Source: Pseudoruegeria sp039972875
GTDB lineage: Bacteria; Pseudomonadota; Alphaproteobacteria; Rhodobacterales; Rhodobacteraceae
Direction: 5' to 3'
DNA: 64,000 nt
Assembly (NCBI GenBank): GCA_039972875.1
Contig: JBDWMA010000044.1
Span: 130,314 to 194,313 of the forward strand
Position 1 is the stretch's first letter. Every line of letters begins with the position of its first letter. Below, in pieces: positions 1 to 7,980 of the stretch. Made by a program: the position numbers and the translations under genes. The notes under the pieces were generated by a model, which saw only the letters and a list, made by a program, of their open reading frames with translations, had not been told where the DNA came from and made no database searches.

Positions 1-1
1 T

Positions 2-289
2 TCGGGTGAAAAACGTCAGGTTCGCACCGCCGGGTGGTTGTCTGTGAATGACGGGCAGTCCTTGTTGAATGCAGCTGTGTCGGGACTTGGGATCGCCTAT
101 CTGCCGAGCTTTTTGTATGATGATGCGATGCGGCAAGGTCTGGTCGAAGAGGCCATAGAGGATCTCCCGGTTGAACGTCAGGGCATTTATGCGGTGTATC
201 CTCCGGGCCGGTTTACCCAACCAAAGGTACGCGCCTTTATTGATTTCCTCGTTCAGTCGTTTGCTGAAAAAGGACCTGATGTTTGGTAA
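2..289 (+). CDS. LysR-family transcriptional regulator, C-terminal part (partial at window edge)
   Basis: The reading frame is open from the first bases of the window and ends at a stop at 287-289, giving the last 95 residues of a protein. The segments GLGIAYLPSFL and YAVYPPGR followed by KVRAFIDFLV are typical of the end of the LysR substrate-binding domain in the CrgA-like branch. Such proteins bind an effector with this domain and regulate promoters, often of a divergent gene, through an N-terminal winged helix that lies outside the window. The effector and target cannot be told. The ATG at 38 is internal, not a start. Confidence 0.85.
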   Translation, partial: SGEKRQVRTAGWLSVNDGQSLLNAAVSGLGIAYLPSFLYDDAMRQGLVEEAIEDLPVERQGIYAVYPPGRFTQPKVRAFIDFLVQSFAEKGPDVW

Positions 290-322
290 GAATTCCCTCG
301 ATGCCGGCGCAACGGCATCCTA

Positions 323-1276
323 CTACTGGGTCGAAGTGAGTATCACTTCGACCCTTCTGTTTTTGGTCCGTCCTTCATCTGTCAAATTTGTAGCGCGCGG
401 CGCTAAAAAACCCATTCCCTCGGCCCGAATTTGATCCGCTGAAACATCCATGGCATCTGTCAGTCGAATGGCCACAGAGGCGGCGCGTTTTTTTGAAAGG
501 GCGACGTTGCCATCCAGCGCACCTTCGGCATCTGTGTGTCCCACCAACGCCACGGTGCGCGTGGGATTAGATCGAAGGTAATCGGCCAATGCAGTCAATG
601 TTTCAAAGGGTCCAGCCCCTAATTCAGATGAACCGGTTTCAAAGGCAAGATCTTCCAGAATGACATGGCCTTGGGCTTCTAATTGGCTTGCAAGGTCCTT
701 GCCTGACGGCGCTTGATCTAGGATCGTTTGCGGTGCGGTGGAGGCAGGTGCGTTTTTTGCAGCCCCTTCGATGTTGATGGTTTGCAGATACGCCGAGGTT
801 TCGTTGCGGCTTACCATAAGGCTGATAAAATCTGTCCCCTCAGTGTGATATCGGCGGGCGGTCAGAAAACGAAAATCACCAAGATTTACGTGCATTTCGG
901 GTTCTGGGAGTATGTCGATGCTGTACCTGAAATCAAAACCACCACAAAGATCCGTGTCGCATTCAAACAGGATGTCAAACCCCTCATCCCGAAGCTGCCC
1001 GCGTAAGGGATCGAGCAATTCGAGTGTTGTATTTTGACTTTCAGGAAGTTTCCAAGCTGTTTTCGTAACCTGCCCTTCGGTAATGACTGTGCCCACCGAC
1101 CCATCACGCCATGGGGCAACTGGAAGAGCATAGCTATCAAGTTGGCTTTGTACCAAGGCGCTGCGTTCAGCTTGGCCGGGAATAGTCAGTGTCTGAGAGA
1201 TCGCAAGAGAGGGCAGCGTAAATAGGCCCACCACCAGAAGTGAGCGTAAAGTCCTGTGGTCTTTAGGCGCTGTCAC
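323..1276 (-). CDS. OmpA-family outer membrane/peptidoglycan-binding protein
   Basis: The protein has 317 residues, with a hydrophobic export signal in about the first 28 residues ending near LAISQ. A region of about 170 residues that I do not recognise follows, with a cysteine pair in DTDLCGG and FECDTD. A C-terminal OmpA domain runs from about residue 205 and carries VGHTDAEG, LSKKRA and the final NRRVEV. This domain binds peptidoglycan non-covalently, which suggests an envelope-anchoring role in the periplasm or outer membrane. It is the last gene of a tight minus-strand operon after the acetyltransferase, with a 4-base overlap. The N-terminal region is not a clear beta-barrel, so it may be periplasmic rather than a porin. 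Confidence 0.85.
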   Translation of the reverse strand: MTAPKDHRTLRSLLVVGLFTLPSLAISQTLTIPGQAERSALVQSQLDSYALPVAPWRDGSVGTVITEGQVTKTAWKLPESQNTTLELLDPLRGQLRDEGFDILFECDTDLCGGFDFRYSIDILPEPEMHVNLGDFRFLTARRYHTEGTDFISLMVSRNETSAYLQTINIEGAAKNAPASTAPQTILDQAPSGKDLASQLEAQGHVILEDLAFETGSSELGAGPFETLTALADYLRSNPTRTVALVGHTDAEGALDGNVALSKKRAASVAIRLTDAMDVSADQIRAEGMGFLAPRATNLTDEGRTKNRRVEVILTSTQ

Positions 1277-2016
1277 GTTTTACCAGCTCCGGCAGTTGGT
1301 TTGATCCGATAGTGGTACTCTCCCACAATTTTTAGCCCCAGGGAAGAATAGAGCCGGTTTGCAGGCAGATTGTTGCGCGTCGTGACCAATGTGATCGTTT
1401 TGGCCCCCTGGGTTGCAGCCCATGTTGCAGCGACCCGCATCATTTTTTGCGCGGCCCCTTTACGGCGCATGTGCTCTAACACCTCCATCGCATGGAGCAT
1501 TGCAATGTTGTCTTTGATCCCAACATAAGCTGTGCCAGCAGCTCGGTTTTCGGCACGACCAAAAATCGTTGTTTTTGGCAAATTCGCGCGCTGCATTACG
1601 TTCAATCGACCGGGGCCAATGCAACCGGACTCCCAAATGTCTTCTTGTATTGAAAGGGGGGGCCAAACGGAAAACCCATCCAGGCGGTCCGGGTGAGGGG
1701 TCAGCAGAGGCGTGATTGCACTGGCATAGAGCACAACCGGATCGATGACCTCGTACCCTTGGTTTGCCAGACTTTGGTCAAGGGCATCTTCGCCCTCGTG
1801 GATCATCACCAAAGGCGGTTGAGAAAGGGTCTGCATCTGTAGCTCGAGGGAGCGTATGTCCGCTGCGTCAACGGGTGCGTGCGCGGTGGCTGCGGACACG
1901 CGTTTGCCGCCTCCTGCTCCGTCCCGTAGGGTCCACGGTCCTGATTTAATGCTCCTCGCCGGGGGCCAAGTGGATTCGACAACATCATAGAGCTTAGAAA
2001 TGCAGGGTAAGCGCAT
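1273..2016 (-). CDS. GNAT-family N-acetyltransferase
   Basis: This 247-residue protein has the GNAT fold in its C-terminal half. The acetyl-CoA loop is seen in RRKGAAQKMM, followed by a helix and the closing element NRLYSSLGLKIVGEYHYR, a common GNAT ending. The N-terminal half is weakly conserved and may be a second, degenerate GNAT lobe. The substrate is unknown. Its ATG follows the stop of the CinA-like gene directly, and its end overlaps the OmpA gene by 4 bases, so the three are very probably co-transcribed. Confidence 0.85.
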   Translation of the reverse strand: MRLPCISKLYDVVESTWPPARSIKSGPWTLRDGAGGGKRVSAATAHAPVDAADIRSLELQMQTLSQPPLVMIHEGEDALDQSLANQGYEVIDPVVLYASAITPLLTPHPDRLDGFSVWPPLSIQEDIWESGCIGPGRLNVMQRANLPKTTIFGRAENRAAGTAYVGIKDNIAMLHAMEVLEHMRRKGAAQKMMRVAATWAATQGAKTITLVTTRNNLPANRLYSSLGLKIVGEYHYRIKPTAGAGKT

Positions 2017-2745
2017 TTAGATGGAATCGCTGAAGGTATGGGCCAAGCGCGTCATAGCGGCATCGATCTGGGCCCCATTCGTGCCACGGATCACAATATT
2101 TGATCCATAAGCTCCGTTGTCTTGAAACGGGTAGGAGCCGATTGATAGGTCTGCAAAATCCTCTGCCAAAACCGCCAACGGGCCGGCGATGTCGCCTTCA
2201 CCTTTGTTGATCCTTAGGCTTTGGGATAACAACGCTGCACCACCTGACATGGTAGGCAACACAGAGGTTACCATTGCCTGAAATACCGATGGCACACCGG
2301 CCATCACGTTGACGTTCTGCAAAGTGAAACCGGGCGCGGTTGAGACAGGATTATCAATCAGCGTTGCACCGTCTGGAATGCGGGCCATCCGCAGCCGTGC
2401 CTCATTGAGTTCCCGTCCGGTGGAGGCATACATATCCGCCAACAATTTGCGGGCGTCTGGGCGGACATCAATTGGGGTATCAAAGGCGGCCGCGATGCAA
2501 TCGGCGGTGATGTCATCGTGAGTTGGACCGATCCCGCCGGATGTAAAGACATGATCGTGGGCCCGTGACAGAGATTTTACAGCCGCGATGATCGAGTCGT
2601 GATCATCGGAAACAACGCGCACTTCTTTTAAATCGATGCCATGTTTGGTCAGTGCGCCGGCCAGAAAATACATGTTTGAATCTCGGGTGCGCCCCGACAA
2701 AATTTCATCTCCGATGACCAGCATCGCGGCGGTTGGGTTGGGCAT
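2017..2745 (-). CDS. CinA-like competence/damage-inducible protein A, molybdopterin-binding domain only
   Basis: The protein has 242 residues from the ATG at 2745, which I choose because an AGGAG lies 6-10 bases upstream and the family motif MLVIGDEILSGRTRDSN begins a few residues later. The frame could be extended 50 residues upstream, but that stretch does not look like the family. The MoCF/MoeA-like fold shows TSGGIGPTHDDIT, the nucleotide-binding segment. The C-terminal NMN-deamidase domain of full-length CinA is absent, as in many alphaproteobacterial short forms (known of the family). The role is probably pyridine-nucleotide or ADP-ribose repair, but this is inference. First gene of the operon with the GNAT and OmpA genes. 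Confidence 0.85.
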   Translation of the reverse strand: MPNPTAAMLVIGDEILSGRTRDSNMYFLAGALTKHGIDLKEVRVVSDDHDSIIAAVKSLSRAHDHVFTSGGIGPTHDDITADCIAAAFDTPIDVRPDARKLLADMYASTGRELNEARLRMARIPDGATLIDNPVSTAPGFTLQNVNVMAGVPSVFQAMVTSVLPTMSGGAALLSQSLRINKGEGDIAGPLAVLAEDFADLSIGSYPFQDNGAYGSNIVIRGTNGAQIDAAMTRLAHTFSDSI

Positions 2746-2793
2746 GGTTGGCTCCTGCTTGTCCGGTGGCTCCTCACGGTATAGGCCTGTGGC

Positions 2794-3498
2794 ATGCGCT
2801 TTCAAACCCCTCTTATCCCCGCCACGTTGATCCGCCGTTACAAACGCTTTCTTGCAGACGTTCGTTTGCCAGATGAACAAGAGGTGGTGGCCCATTGTCC
2901 AAATCCCGGTGGGATGTTGGGTCTAAAGGACGAAGGGTTAAAAATATGGGTGGAACCCAATGACGACCCTAAGAAAAAGCTGAAATATGGCTGGCGTCTG
3001 GTGGAGCACGGAGATGGGCACTGGACGGGGATCGACACCGCAATACCAAACCGTGTGGTAAAAGAGGCTCTAGTGGCGGGGCAGGTCGCTGCAATGGCGG
3101 CTTATAAGTCGGTTCGGCCTGAAGTCGCCTACGGAAAAAAAAGCCGCGTGGATTTCCTGCTGACGCAGGACGGGCTGCCGGATTGCTATCTTGAGGTAAA
3201 AAATGTGCATTTCAAGCGTAATGGAGATTTGGCAGAATTCCCAGATAGTGTGACGGCGCGTGGTAAAAAACACCTCGAAGAACTGTCCGAAATGGTCGCT
3301 GAGGGCCATCGTGCGGTGATGTTTTATTTGATCCAACGCACCGATTGTACCCGGTTTGCATTGGCCGATGATCTAGACCCCGCCTATGCAGAGGCGTTTG
3401 AAAAGGCGCGTGCTAAGGGTGTTGAGGTTCTGTGTTACGACTGCGAAATTTCAACAAAAGAGATCACGCTGGGTAAGGTAATTCCCTTATCAGAATAA
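2794..3498 (+). CDS. sfsA: DNA/RNA-binding nuclease SfsA
   Basis: The protein has 234 residues, the normal family length. The OB-like N-terminus has RYKRFLADV and the family signature HCPNPGGMLGL (family form HCpNtGrM). The restriction-enzyme-like core shows RVDFLL and CYLEVKNVHF, matching the D-x(n)-ExK nuclease pattern. The C-terminus has FYLIQRTDC. SfsA was named for sugar fermentation stimulation; later work assigns nuclease activity, and its cellular role is not settled. It is divergent from the CinA-like gene with about 48 bases between the start codons, so the two promoters overlap. Confidence 0.93.
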   Translation: MRFQTPLIPATLIRRYKRFLADVRLPDEQEVVAHCPNPGGMLGLKDEGLKIWVEPNDDPKKKLKYGWRLVEHGDGHWTGIDTAIPNRVVKEALVAGQVAAMAAYKSVRPEVAYGKKSRVDFLLTQDGLPDCYLEVKNVHFKRNGDLAEFPDSVTARGKKHLEELSEMVAEGHRAVMFYLIQRTDCTRFALADDLDPAYAEAFEKARAKGVEVLCYDCEISTKEITLGKVIPLSE

Positions 3499-3599
3499 CT
3501 CAGACAGGATGATTGCTCCAATTTCACTCACCCTCTGGTTCTTTCTGTGGAAAGCCCTTATTTAAGGCTGAGTTTCAAACATTTTCCGGAGCAATCGCT

Positions 3600-4409
3600 T
3601 TGACCGATAATCGTGGCCGCCTGACCCGTGAAGGGATCCGTATTTACCCACAGAGTGATTTTGCAGGAATGCATGTCGCAGGCAAGCTGGCCGCAGAGAT
3701 TTTGGACGGTGTTGCTGCATTGGTCGTGCCGGGGGCATCTACAGGTGAAATTGACAAGTGGATCACCGATCAAGTTGATGCGGCGGATGCCACTTCGGCG
3801 ACTATTGGCTACAAGGGCTATAAGCACGCGTCTTGCATTTCGGTGAATCATGTTGTGTGTCACGGGATCCCCGGCGACAAACGATTAAAGGATGGGGACA
3901 TCCTAAACATTGACGTAACTGTAATCGTGGATGGTTGGTTCGGTGATACAAGCCGCATGTATGTCGCCGGAAAACTAAGCCGCAAAACAGAGCGTTTGAT
4001 TCAAGTCACTCACGATTCCTTGATGAAGGGGATTGAGGCCGTGAAGCCTGGCAATACATTTGGCGACATTGGGCACGCTATTCAGACCCATGCCGAAAGT
4101 CATCGAATGTCGGTTGTTCGCGATTTCTGTGGTCATGGGTTGGGCCGTGTGTTTCATGCCCCACCGAATGTTTTGCATTACGGTAAACCCGGTACGGGCG
4201 CGGTCCTAGAGGAAGGGATGATGTTCACGATTGAGCCGATGATCAATCTTGGACGCCCAGAAACCAAAGTGCTCGCCGATGATTGGACGGCTGTGACACG
4301 CGACAAAAGCTTGTCTGCACAGTTTGAGCATTCTATTGGTGTCACGTCTGACGGGGCGGAAATCTTTACACTTTCTCCAACCGGAAAATATCACCCGACT
4401 TGGGATTAA
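3600..4409 (+). CDS. map: Methionine aminopeptidase, type I
   Basis: This enzyme removes the initiator methionine from new proteins. I choose the TTG at 3600: a CGGAG ribosome site lies 8 bases upstream, and the encoded start L-T-D-N-R-G-R-L-T-R-E-G leads straight into the family N-terminus. The upstream ATG at 3513 would add 29 unrelated residues. Metal ligands are visible in ILNIDV and FGDTSRMY (two Asp), FCGHGLGRVFH (His), FTIEPM (Glu) and FEHSIGV (Glu). VNHVVCHGIP is the substrate-pocket segment. The 270-residue length fits type Ia. It overlaps the convergent rsmD by 4 bases. Confidence 0.93.
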   Translation: MTDNRGRLTREGIRIYPQSDFAGMHVAGKLAAEILDGVAALVVPGASTGEIDKWITDQVDAADATSATIGYKGYKHASCISVNHVVCHGIPGDKRLKDGDILNIDVTVIVDGWFGDTSRMYVAGKLSRKTERLIQVTHDSLMKGIEAVKPGNTFGDIGHAIQTHAESHRMSVVRDFCGHGLGRVFHAPPNVLHYGKPGTGAVLEEGMMFTIEPMINLGRPETKVLADDWTAVTRDKSLSAQFEHSIGVTSDGAEIFTLSPTGKYHPTWD

Positions 4410-4966
4410 CTGGGTTCTAATATGGCGATATGTGTGTCGCCGTATTTCCTCTGATCCAACAGGGTAAAGCCGTCAGGCGCGAGCTGGGGGCTATTTTCTT
4501 CAAAAACGATTAAACCTTTATCATCGATCCAACCTTGTGTCTGCGCAGCGGATAAGGCCGTGATACCGAGCCCCTTACCATAAGGGGGGTCCAAAAAGAT
4601 CAGATCATAAGGCTCAGCCGGGTTGGCAGGCAGACGGGTCGCGTCACAGCGCATTAGGTCCGTACGTGTTTTTGCGTCACATAAGGCGATGTTTTCCCTG
4701 ATCAGGCTTTGGGCTTTTCGACCGTCGTCGACAAAACAGACATGATCTGCCCCGCGTGATAACGCCTCCAGCCCAAGAGCACCGGTTCCGGCGAATAGGT
4801 CTAAAACCCGTAGGCCGGTAATCGGATCACCAAACCCCCCGTTTACCAAAACATTGAACAAACTTTCGCGCACCCGGTCGGTTGTCGGGCGTAGATGTGC
4901 TGCCGCATCGCCCTTGCCGACAGACGTCAGAGCTTTGCCGCGAAATTCACCGGCAATTATCCGCAT
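4406..4966 (-). CDS. rsmD: 16S rRNA (guanine(966)-N2)-methyltransferase RsmD
   Basis: The protein has 186 residues and begins MRIIAGEFRG, the usual RsmD start. The SAM-binding motif I is DLFAGTGALGLEALSRGA, and the catalytic N-methyltransferase motif is LDPPYGKG (form DPPY). RPTTDRVRESLFN is a family signature. It methylates G966 of 16S rRNA during 30S assembly. The gene is convergent with map, sharing 4 bases, and divergent from the peroxiredoxin gene. Confidence 0.93.
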   Translation of the reverse strand: MRIIAGEFRGKALTSVGKGDAAAHLRPTTDRVRESLFNVLVNGGFGDPITGLRVLDLFAGTGALGLEALSRGADHVCFVDDGRKAQSLIRENIALCDAKTRTDLMRCDATRLPANPAEPYDLIFLDPPYGKGLGITALSAAQTQGWIDDKGLIVFEENSPQLAPDGFTLLDQRKYGDTHIAILEPS

Positions 4967-5020
4967 TATATTTTGCCTTTCGTCTGGTCCGTAGTCATGA
5001 AGCCCCTATATCGTAGGTTG

Positions 5021-5026
5021 TATAAT
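5021..5026 (+). promoter_or_regulatory. Candidate -10 element (TATAAT) for the peroxiredoxin gene
   Basis: A perfect TATAAT lies 27 bases upstream of the start codon at 5053 and is preceded by GTTG. No good -35 hexamer is present at 17 bases, so this is a partial promoter call. An A-rich leader with AGGA follows. Confidence 0.45.
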
Positions 5027-5052
5027 ACGCAAACAGAAACAGGATTTGAAAT

Positions 5053-5541
5053 ATGACAATTTCCGTAGGGGACACATTGCCGGGCGCCACACTTTCTGTG
5101 ATGGGCGATGAGGGTCCAGAGACGGTTTCTCTCAAAGAGGTCACATCCGGTCGTAAGATTGCGATATTTGGTCTGCCTGGTGCCTACACAGGGATATGTT
5201 CAACAGCGCACGTTCCTAGCTTTATGCGGGCACGTCCCGCACTTGAGGCTAAAGGCATTGATGAAGTCATTTGCATTTCAGTGAATGACCCGTTTGTGCT
5301 TCAAGCATGGGGAGACGCAACAGGTGCAACAGAGGCCGGATTGACCTTTCTGGGCGATAGCAATGCAGCGTTCACCAAAGAAATCGGCCTAGATTTTTCT
5401 GCGCCACCCGTCGGGTTAATCGATCGCTCCCTTCGGTATTCGATGGTTGTCGATGATGGTAAAGTGACCATACTGAATGTGGAAGAAAACCCGGGGGTTT
5501 GTGAACTTTCAGCTGGCGAAGCGCTTGTCGATTCGTTGTAG
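5053..5541 (+). CDS. Peroxiredoxin, Prx5/type II atypical family
   Basis: This 162-residue redoxin reduces H2O2 and organic peroxides with thioredoxin, glutaredoxin or glutathione. The active-site pattern PxxxTxxC is present as P42-GAY-T46-GI-C49, so the peroxidatic cysteine is C49. Further cysteines are C74 and C150, and C150 sits in NPGVCELS. SVNDPFVLQAW is typical of the Prx5 branch. No fused glutaredoxin domain. A cytoplasmic enzyme with its own promoter. Confidence 0.9.
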   Translation: MTISVGDTLPGATLSVMGDEGPETVSLKEVTSGRKIAIFGLPGAYTGICSTAHVPSFMRARPALEAKGIDEVICISVNDPFVLQAWGDATGATEAGLTFLGDSNAAFTKEIGLDFSAPPVGLIDRSLRYSMVVDDGKVTILNVEENPGVCELSAGEALVDSL

Positions 5542-5584
5542 AATAAGCAGGCATTAATCCGGTTAAACATTCAACGAATTGGAT

Positions 5585-5616
5585 TTGACGTAGGGTTAGA
5601 TATTTTCGTGTATAAT
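5585..5616 (+). promoter_or_regulatory. Candidate promoter of the Hint-domain gene
   Basis: TTGACG at 5585-5590 and TATAAT at 5611-5616 resemble sigma-70 hexamers with a 20-base spacer, longer than the usual 17. If it is used, transcription would begin near 5622-5624, a few bases before the strong hairpin at 5628-5665. Confidence 0.45.
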
Positions 5617-5627
5617 CGAATTACGTA

Positions 5628-5670
5628 GAAAATAGGGGCTTGGTGGTATCCAAGCTCCTATTTTTGTGTG
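5628..5670 (+). terminator. Hairpin with U-tract: terminator of the peroxiredoxin gene or leader attenuator of the Hint gene
   Basis: The left arm AAAATAGGGGCTTGG and right arm CCAAGCTCCTATTTT pair over 15 positions with one G-U pair, around a short TGGTAT loop, and a T-run follows. It has the form of an intrinsic terminator. It lies 87 bases after the peroxiredoxin stop and only about 15 bases before the next start codon, downstream of a candidate promoter, so it may instead act in the leader of the Hint gene. Confidence 0.75.
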
Positions 5671-5680
5671 AGACGCCGTT

Positions 5681-6820
5681 ATGCCAGTAGAAGTTGAATA
5701 TTCTGTTCAGGATTTTGCGACGGGTACAATCCAAACGATCCCTGACCCTGATGACAATACCGCACCACAAATTCCAGTTTTAAATGTATCGGGAAACCCG
5801 TTTGAAAATTTGGCCATCGGATCCTACGTGTTGGACGACTCTTCGGTCATTACCTTTGTGTATGATGATGCGGATGTACTAACTGACAGCACAGGTGCCC
5901 GTTACATTGATAATGATTCATTTCCCCAATTCTTTATTGATGCCGATGGCGACGGGGTCGACGATTTCTTTGTGCGCAGCGGAAGCGATACAAGCGAAAA
6001 TGCTCAACTTCGGATAACAAACCAAACGGGCGACAATATTGCCTTTTTCAACGGGGGTTTGGCAATTTTTGACATTGCTGACATCAATAATTTCAATGCC
6101 AACGGAGACATTAACGCAACCCCAGTTACGACGACCGGGCAAAACACGTATGTTTCATCCTCTGGCGCTTTTCCTGATGTCGGAGAGAATTTTGTCATTG
6201 AGGAACAAAATTCCACAGATTTTTACATTGATCCATCACCTTCGGTGGTTTGTTTCGCGGGGGGGACGTTGATCCGAACGGCCAATGGTGATGTGCCAAT
6301 CGAACATCTGAACGTTGGCGATCGCGTTATCACCGCTGACAACGGCTTGCAGAGAATATGCTGGATCGGCAAACGCTATATTTCGGAACAAGAAATGAAA
6401 AACAGGCCCCAATATCGTCCCGTGCGCTTCGCGTCTGGGGTGATCGGAAATGATGTGCCCCTAACGTTGTCTCAGCAGCACCGTGTCCGGATCTCTGATT
6501 GGAAAGCGCAATTGTTTTTTGGTGAGGCTGATGTTCTCGTCTCTGCGATCTCTCTGGTGAATGATCGTGATGTGCGATTGGTTCATGGAGAGGCCGTGAC
6601 CTACTATCATTTAATGTTTGAATCCCATGAGTTAGTGTATTCAAACGGCGCAATGAGCGAAAGCATCTATCCGGGCGATCGGTTCCTCGCCTCGCAAATC
6701 CCGGCTGCCCGAGAAGAGTTACGTTCTTTTTTTCCAGAGTTGTTTGGAGAAGATGCGCAAGTGGTGAAGCCCATCCGTCGCGTTTTGCGCAAATACGAAG
6801 GGGTGGCGCTGCGCCCGTAG
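5681..6820 (+). CDS. Hint-domain protein (Hedgehog/intein type)
   Basis: The protein has 379 residues. The first 185 are acidic and Asn/Asp-rich (for example DADGDGVDD), resembling secreted repeat or calcium-binding proteins. A Hint domain starts at the nucleophile C191 in CFAGGTLIRT, continues with LNVGDRVITADNG and QQHRVRISDW, and ends near HELVYSNGAMSES. Known Hint domains perform self-cleavage or splicing. In Rhodobacterales, Hint_2-type proteins are common and of unknown function. There is no Sec signal; export by type I secretion is possible but unsupported here. The ribosome site (GAGACG) is weak, and a strong hairpin lies just upstream. Confidence 0.85.
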   Translation: MPVEVEYSVQDFATGTIQTIPDPDDNTAPQIPVLNVSGNPFENLAIGSYVLDDSSVITFVYDDADVLTDSTGARYIDNDSFPQFFIDADGDGVDDFFVRSGSDTSENAQLRITNQTGDNIAFFNGGLAIFDIADINNFNANGDINATPVTTTGQNTYVSSSGAFPDVGENFVIEEQNSTDFYIDPSPSVVCFAGGTLIRTANGDVPIEHLNVGDRVITADNGLQRICWIGKRYISEQEMKNRPQYRPVRFASGVIGNDVPLTLSQQHRVRISDWKAQLFFGEADVLVSAISLVNDRDVRLVHGEAVTYYHLMFESHELVYSNGAMSESIYPGDRFLASQIPAAREELRSFFPELFGEDAQVVKPIRRVLRKYEGVALRP

Positions 6821-6831
6821 CAGGCGCAGCG
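6807..6831. terminator. Hairpin across the Hint gene stop codon, convergent with the MscS gene
   Basis: CGCTGCGCC at 6807-6815 pairs perfectly with GGCGCAGCG at 6823-6831 around a 7-base loop that holds the TAG stop codon. The convergent gene ends 10 bases further on. It can act in both directions; neither side has a proper U-tract. Confidence 0.6.
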
Positions 6832-6841
6832 AATGAATAAA

Positions 6842-7678
6842 TCAGCCGACGCTGACCATTGTCCGCGTTGGGAACGGGATATCAACACCACCCGCATCAA
6901 AGGCGTCTTTGACGTTTCGGGTCATTTCAAATTTGATGTCCCAGTAATCAGCAGCATCACACCAGACACGTACGGTGAAATCGACTGAGGAATCGTTCAG
7001 ATTACCAACTTTGACAAAGGGGGCAGGATCGCTGTGAATGCGTGTGTCAGCCTTTATGAGATCAAGGATGATACCCTCTGCGGCCTTTAGGTCACTGCCA
7101 TAGGATACGCCAAATACAAAATCCACACGGCGGGTTGGGTAAGCAGAATAGTTTGTAATCGGGGATCCCCAAACTTGGGCATTGGGAATAATGATTTGTA
7201 CGTTATCGACCGTTGCCAATTCGGTTGTGAAAATCGAAATCTCTTTCACCGTACCTGCTTCGCCACCGACATCAATATAGTCGCCTTTTTTGAAGGGACG
7301 GAAGATGATCAGCATCACACCAGCTGCAAAGTTGGACAAAGTCCCCTGAAGGGCCAGACCAACCGCCAAACCAGCCGCACCGATCAACGCGACCAGTGAA
7401 GTGGTTTCTACGCCAAACCGGTTCAGGATAAAGATGCCACCGACGGCCATTACCAAAACGCGTGCGATGTTACCCAAAAAGGAGAACAGCGTATCGTCAA
7501 GTTCTGGTTTGGAAATACCAACTGTGATGATCTTGCTTTTTGTCCATTTTGCCAACCACAGAGTGATGAACAGGATGGCAAAGGCAGATAAAACATTGAC
7601 GCCTATCGACACCAAAGTTTCAATTGAGAGTAATTGATCCAGGCTAAACCCGGCGGTGGTTTCCGTTTCCATTTCCAT
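6842..7678 (-). CDS. Small-conductance mechanosensitive channel, MscS family
   Basis: This 278-residue protein has the minimal MscS design: three transmembrane segments at about residues 22-43, 68-88 and 92-118, then a cytoplasmic beta and alpha/beta domain. The pore helix shows GAAGLAVGLALQGTLSNFAAG, a hallmark of the family, followed by FRPFKKGDYIDVGGEAGTV and the IPNAQVW element. It opens on membrane tension to release osmolytes in hypo-osmotic shock. It is the last gene of a minus-strand cluster, 5 bases after the pterin dehydratase gene. Confidence 0.92.
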   Translation of the reverse strand: MEMETETTAGFSLDQLLSIETLVSIGVNVLSAFAILFITLWLAKWTKSKIITVGISKPELDDTLFSFLGNIARVLVMAVGGIFILNRFGVETTSLVALIGAAGLAVGLALQGTLSNFAAGVMLIIFRPFKKGDYIDVGGEAGTVKEISIFTTELATVDNVQIIIPNAQVWGSPITNYSAYPTRRVDFVFGVSYGSDLKAAEGIILDLIKADTRIHSDPAPFVKVGNLNDSSVDFTVRVWCDAADYWDIKFEMTRNVKDAFDAGGVDIPFPTRTMVSVG

Positions 7679-7683
7679 AAGTC

Positions 7684-7980
7684 CTAAGCTGATAGTGCAT
7701 CCATCTTTTTGGCCAATTTCAGATCCAGATCTGATAAGCCATCGACATCATGGGTGGTTAGCGTGACCTTTACCGTATTGTAAACATTGAACCACTCTGG
7801 GTGATGGTTCCACTTTTCCGCAAAAAGGGCGCTGCGCGTCATAAATCCAAAGGCGTCGACAAATGATTTGAACTTAAATGTCTTGGAAATGGCATCGCGA
7901 TTTGGGTCGTGAGTCCATCCTTGATTGCTCAATAAAAGCAAAGCATCGACCTTTTCTGATCCGGCTAATTTTGAACTCAT
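7684..7980 (-). CDS. phhB: 4a-hydroxytetrahydrobiopterin dehydratase (PCD/DCoH)
   Basis: The 98-residue length fits this family. The catalytic signature is complete: EKWNHHPEWFNVYN with a following His in TLTTHDVDG. The enzyme recycles the 4a-carbinolamine pterin cofactor made by phenylalanine hydroxylase. No phhA is present in the window, so the role may be in another pterin pathway, such as molybdopterin-related ones (inference). It overlaps the upstream FemAB-like gene by 4 bases. Confidence 0.93.
   Translation of the reverse strand: MSSKLAGSEKVDALLLLSNQGWTHDPNRDAISKTFKFKSFVDAFGFMTRSALFAEKWNHHPEWFNVYNTVKVTLTTHDVDGLSDLDLKLAKKMDALSA

Noticed and set aside
2746..2895. Longer N-terminus for the CinA-like protein
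   Set aside because: The extra 50 residues are unlike the family, and the ATG at 2745 has a good ribosome site. The extension would run into the sfsA coding region.
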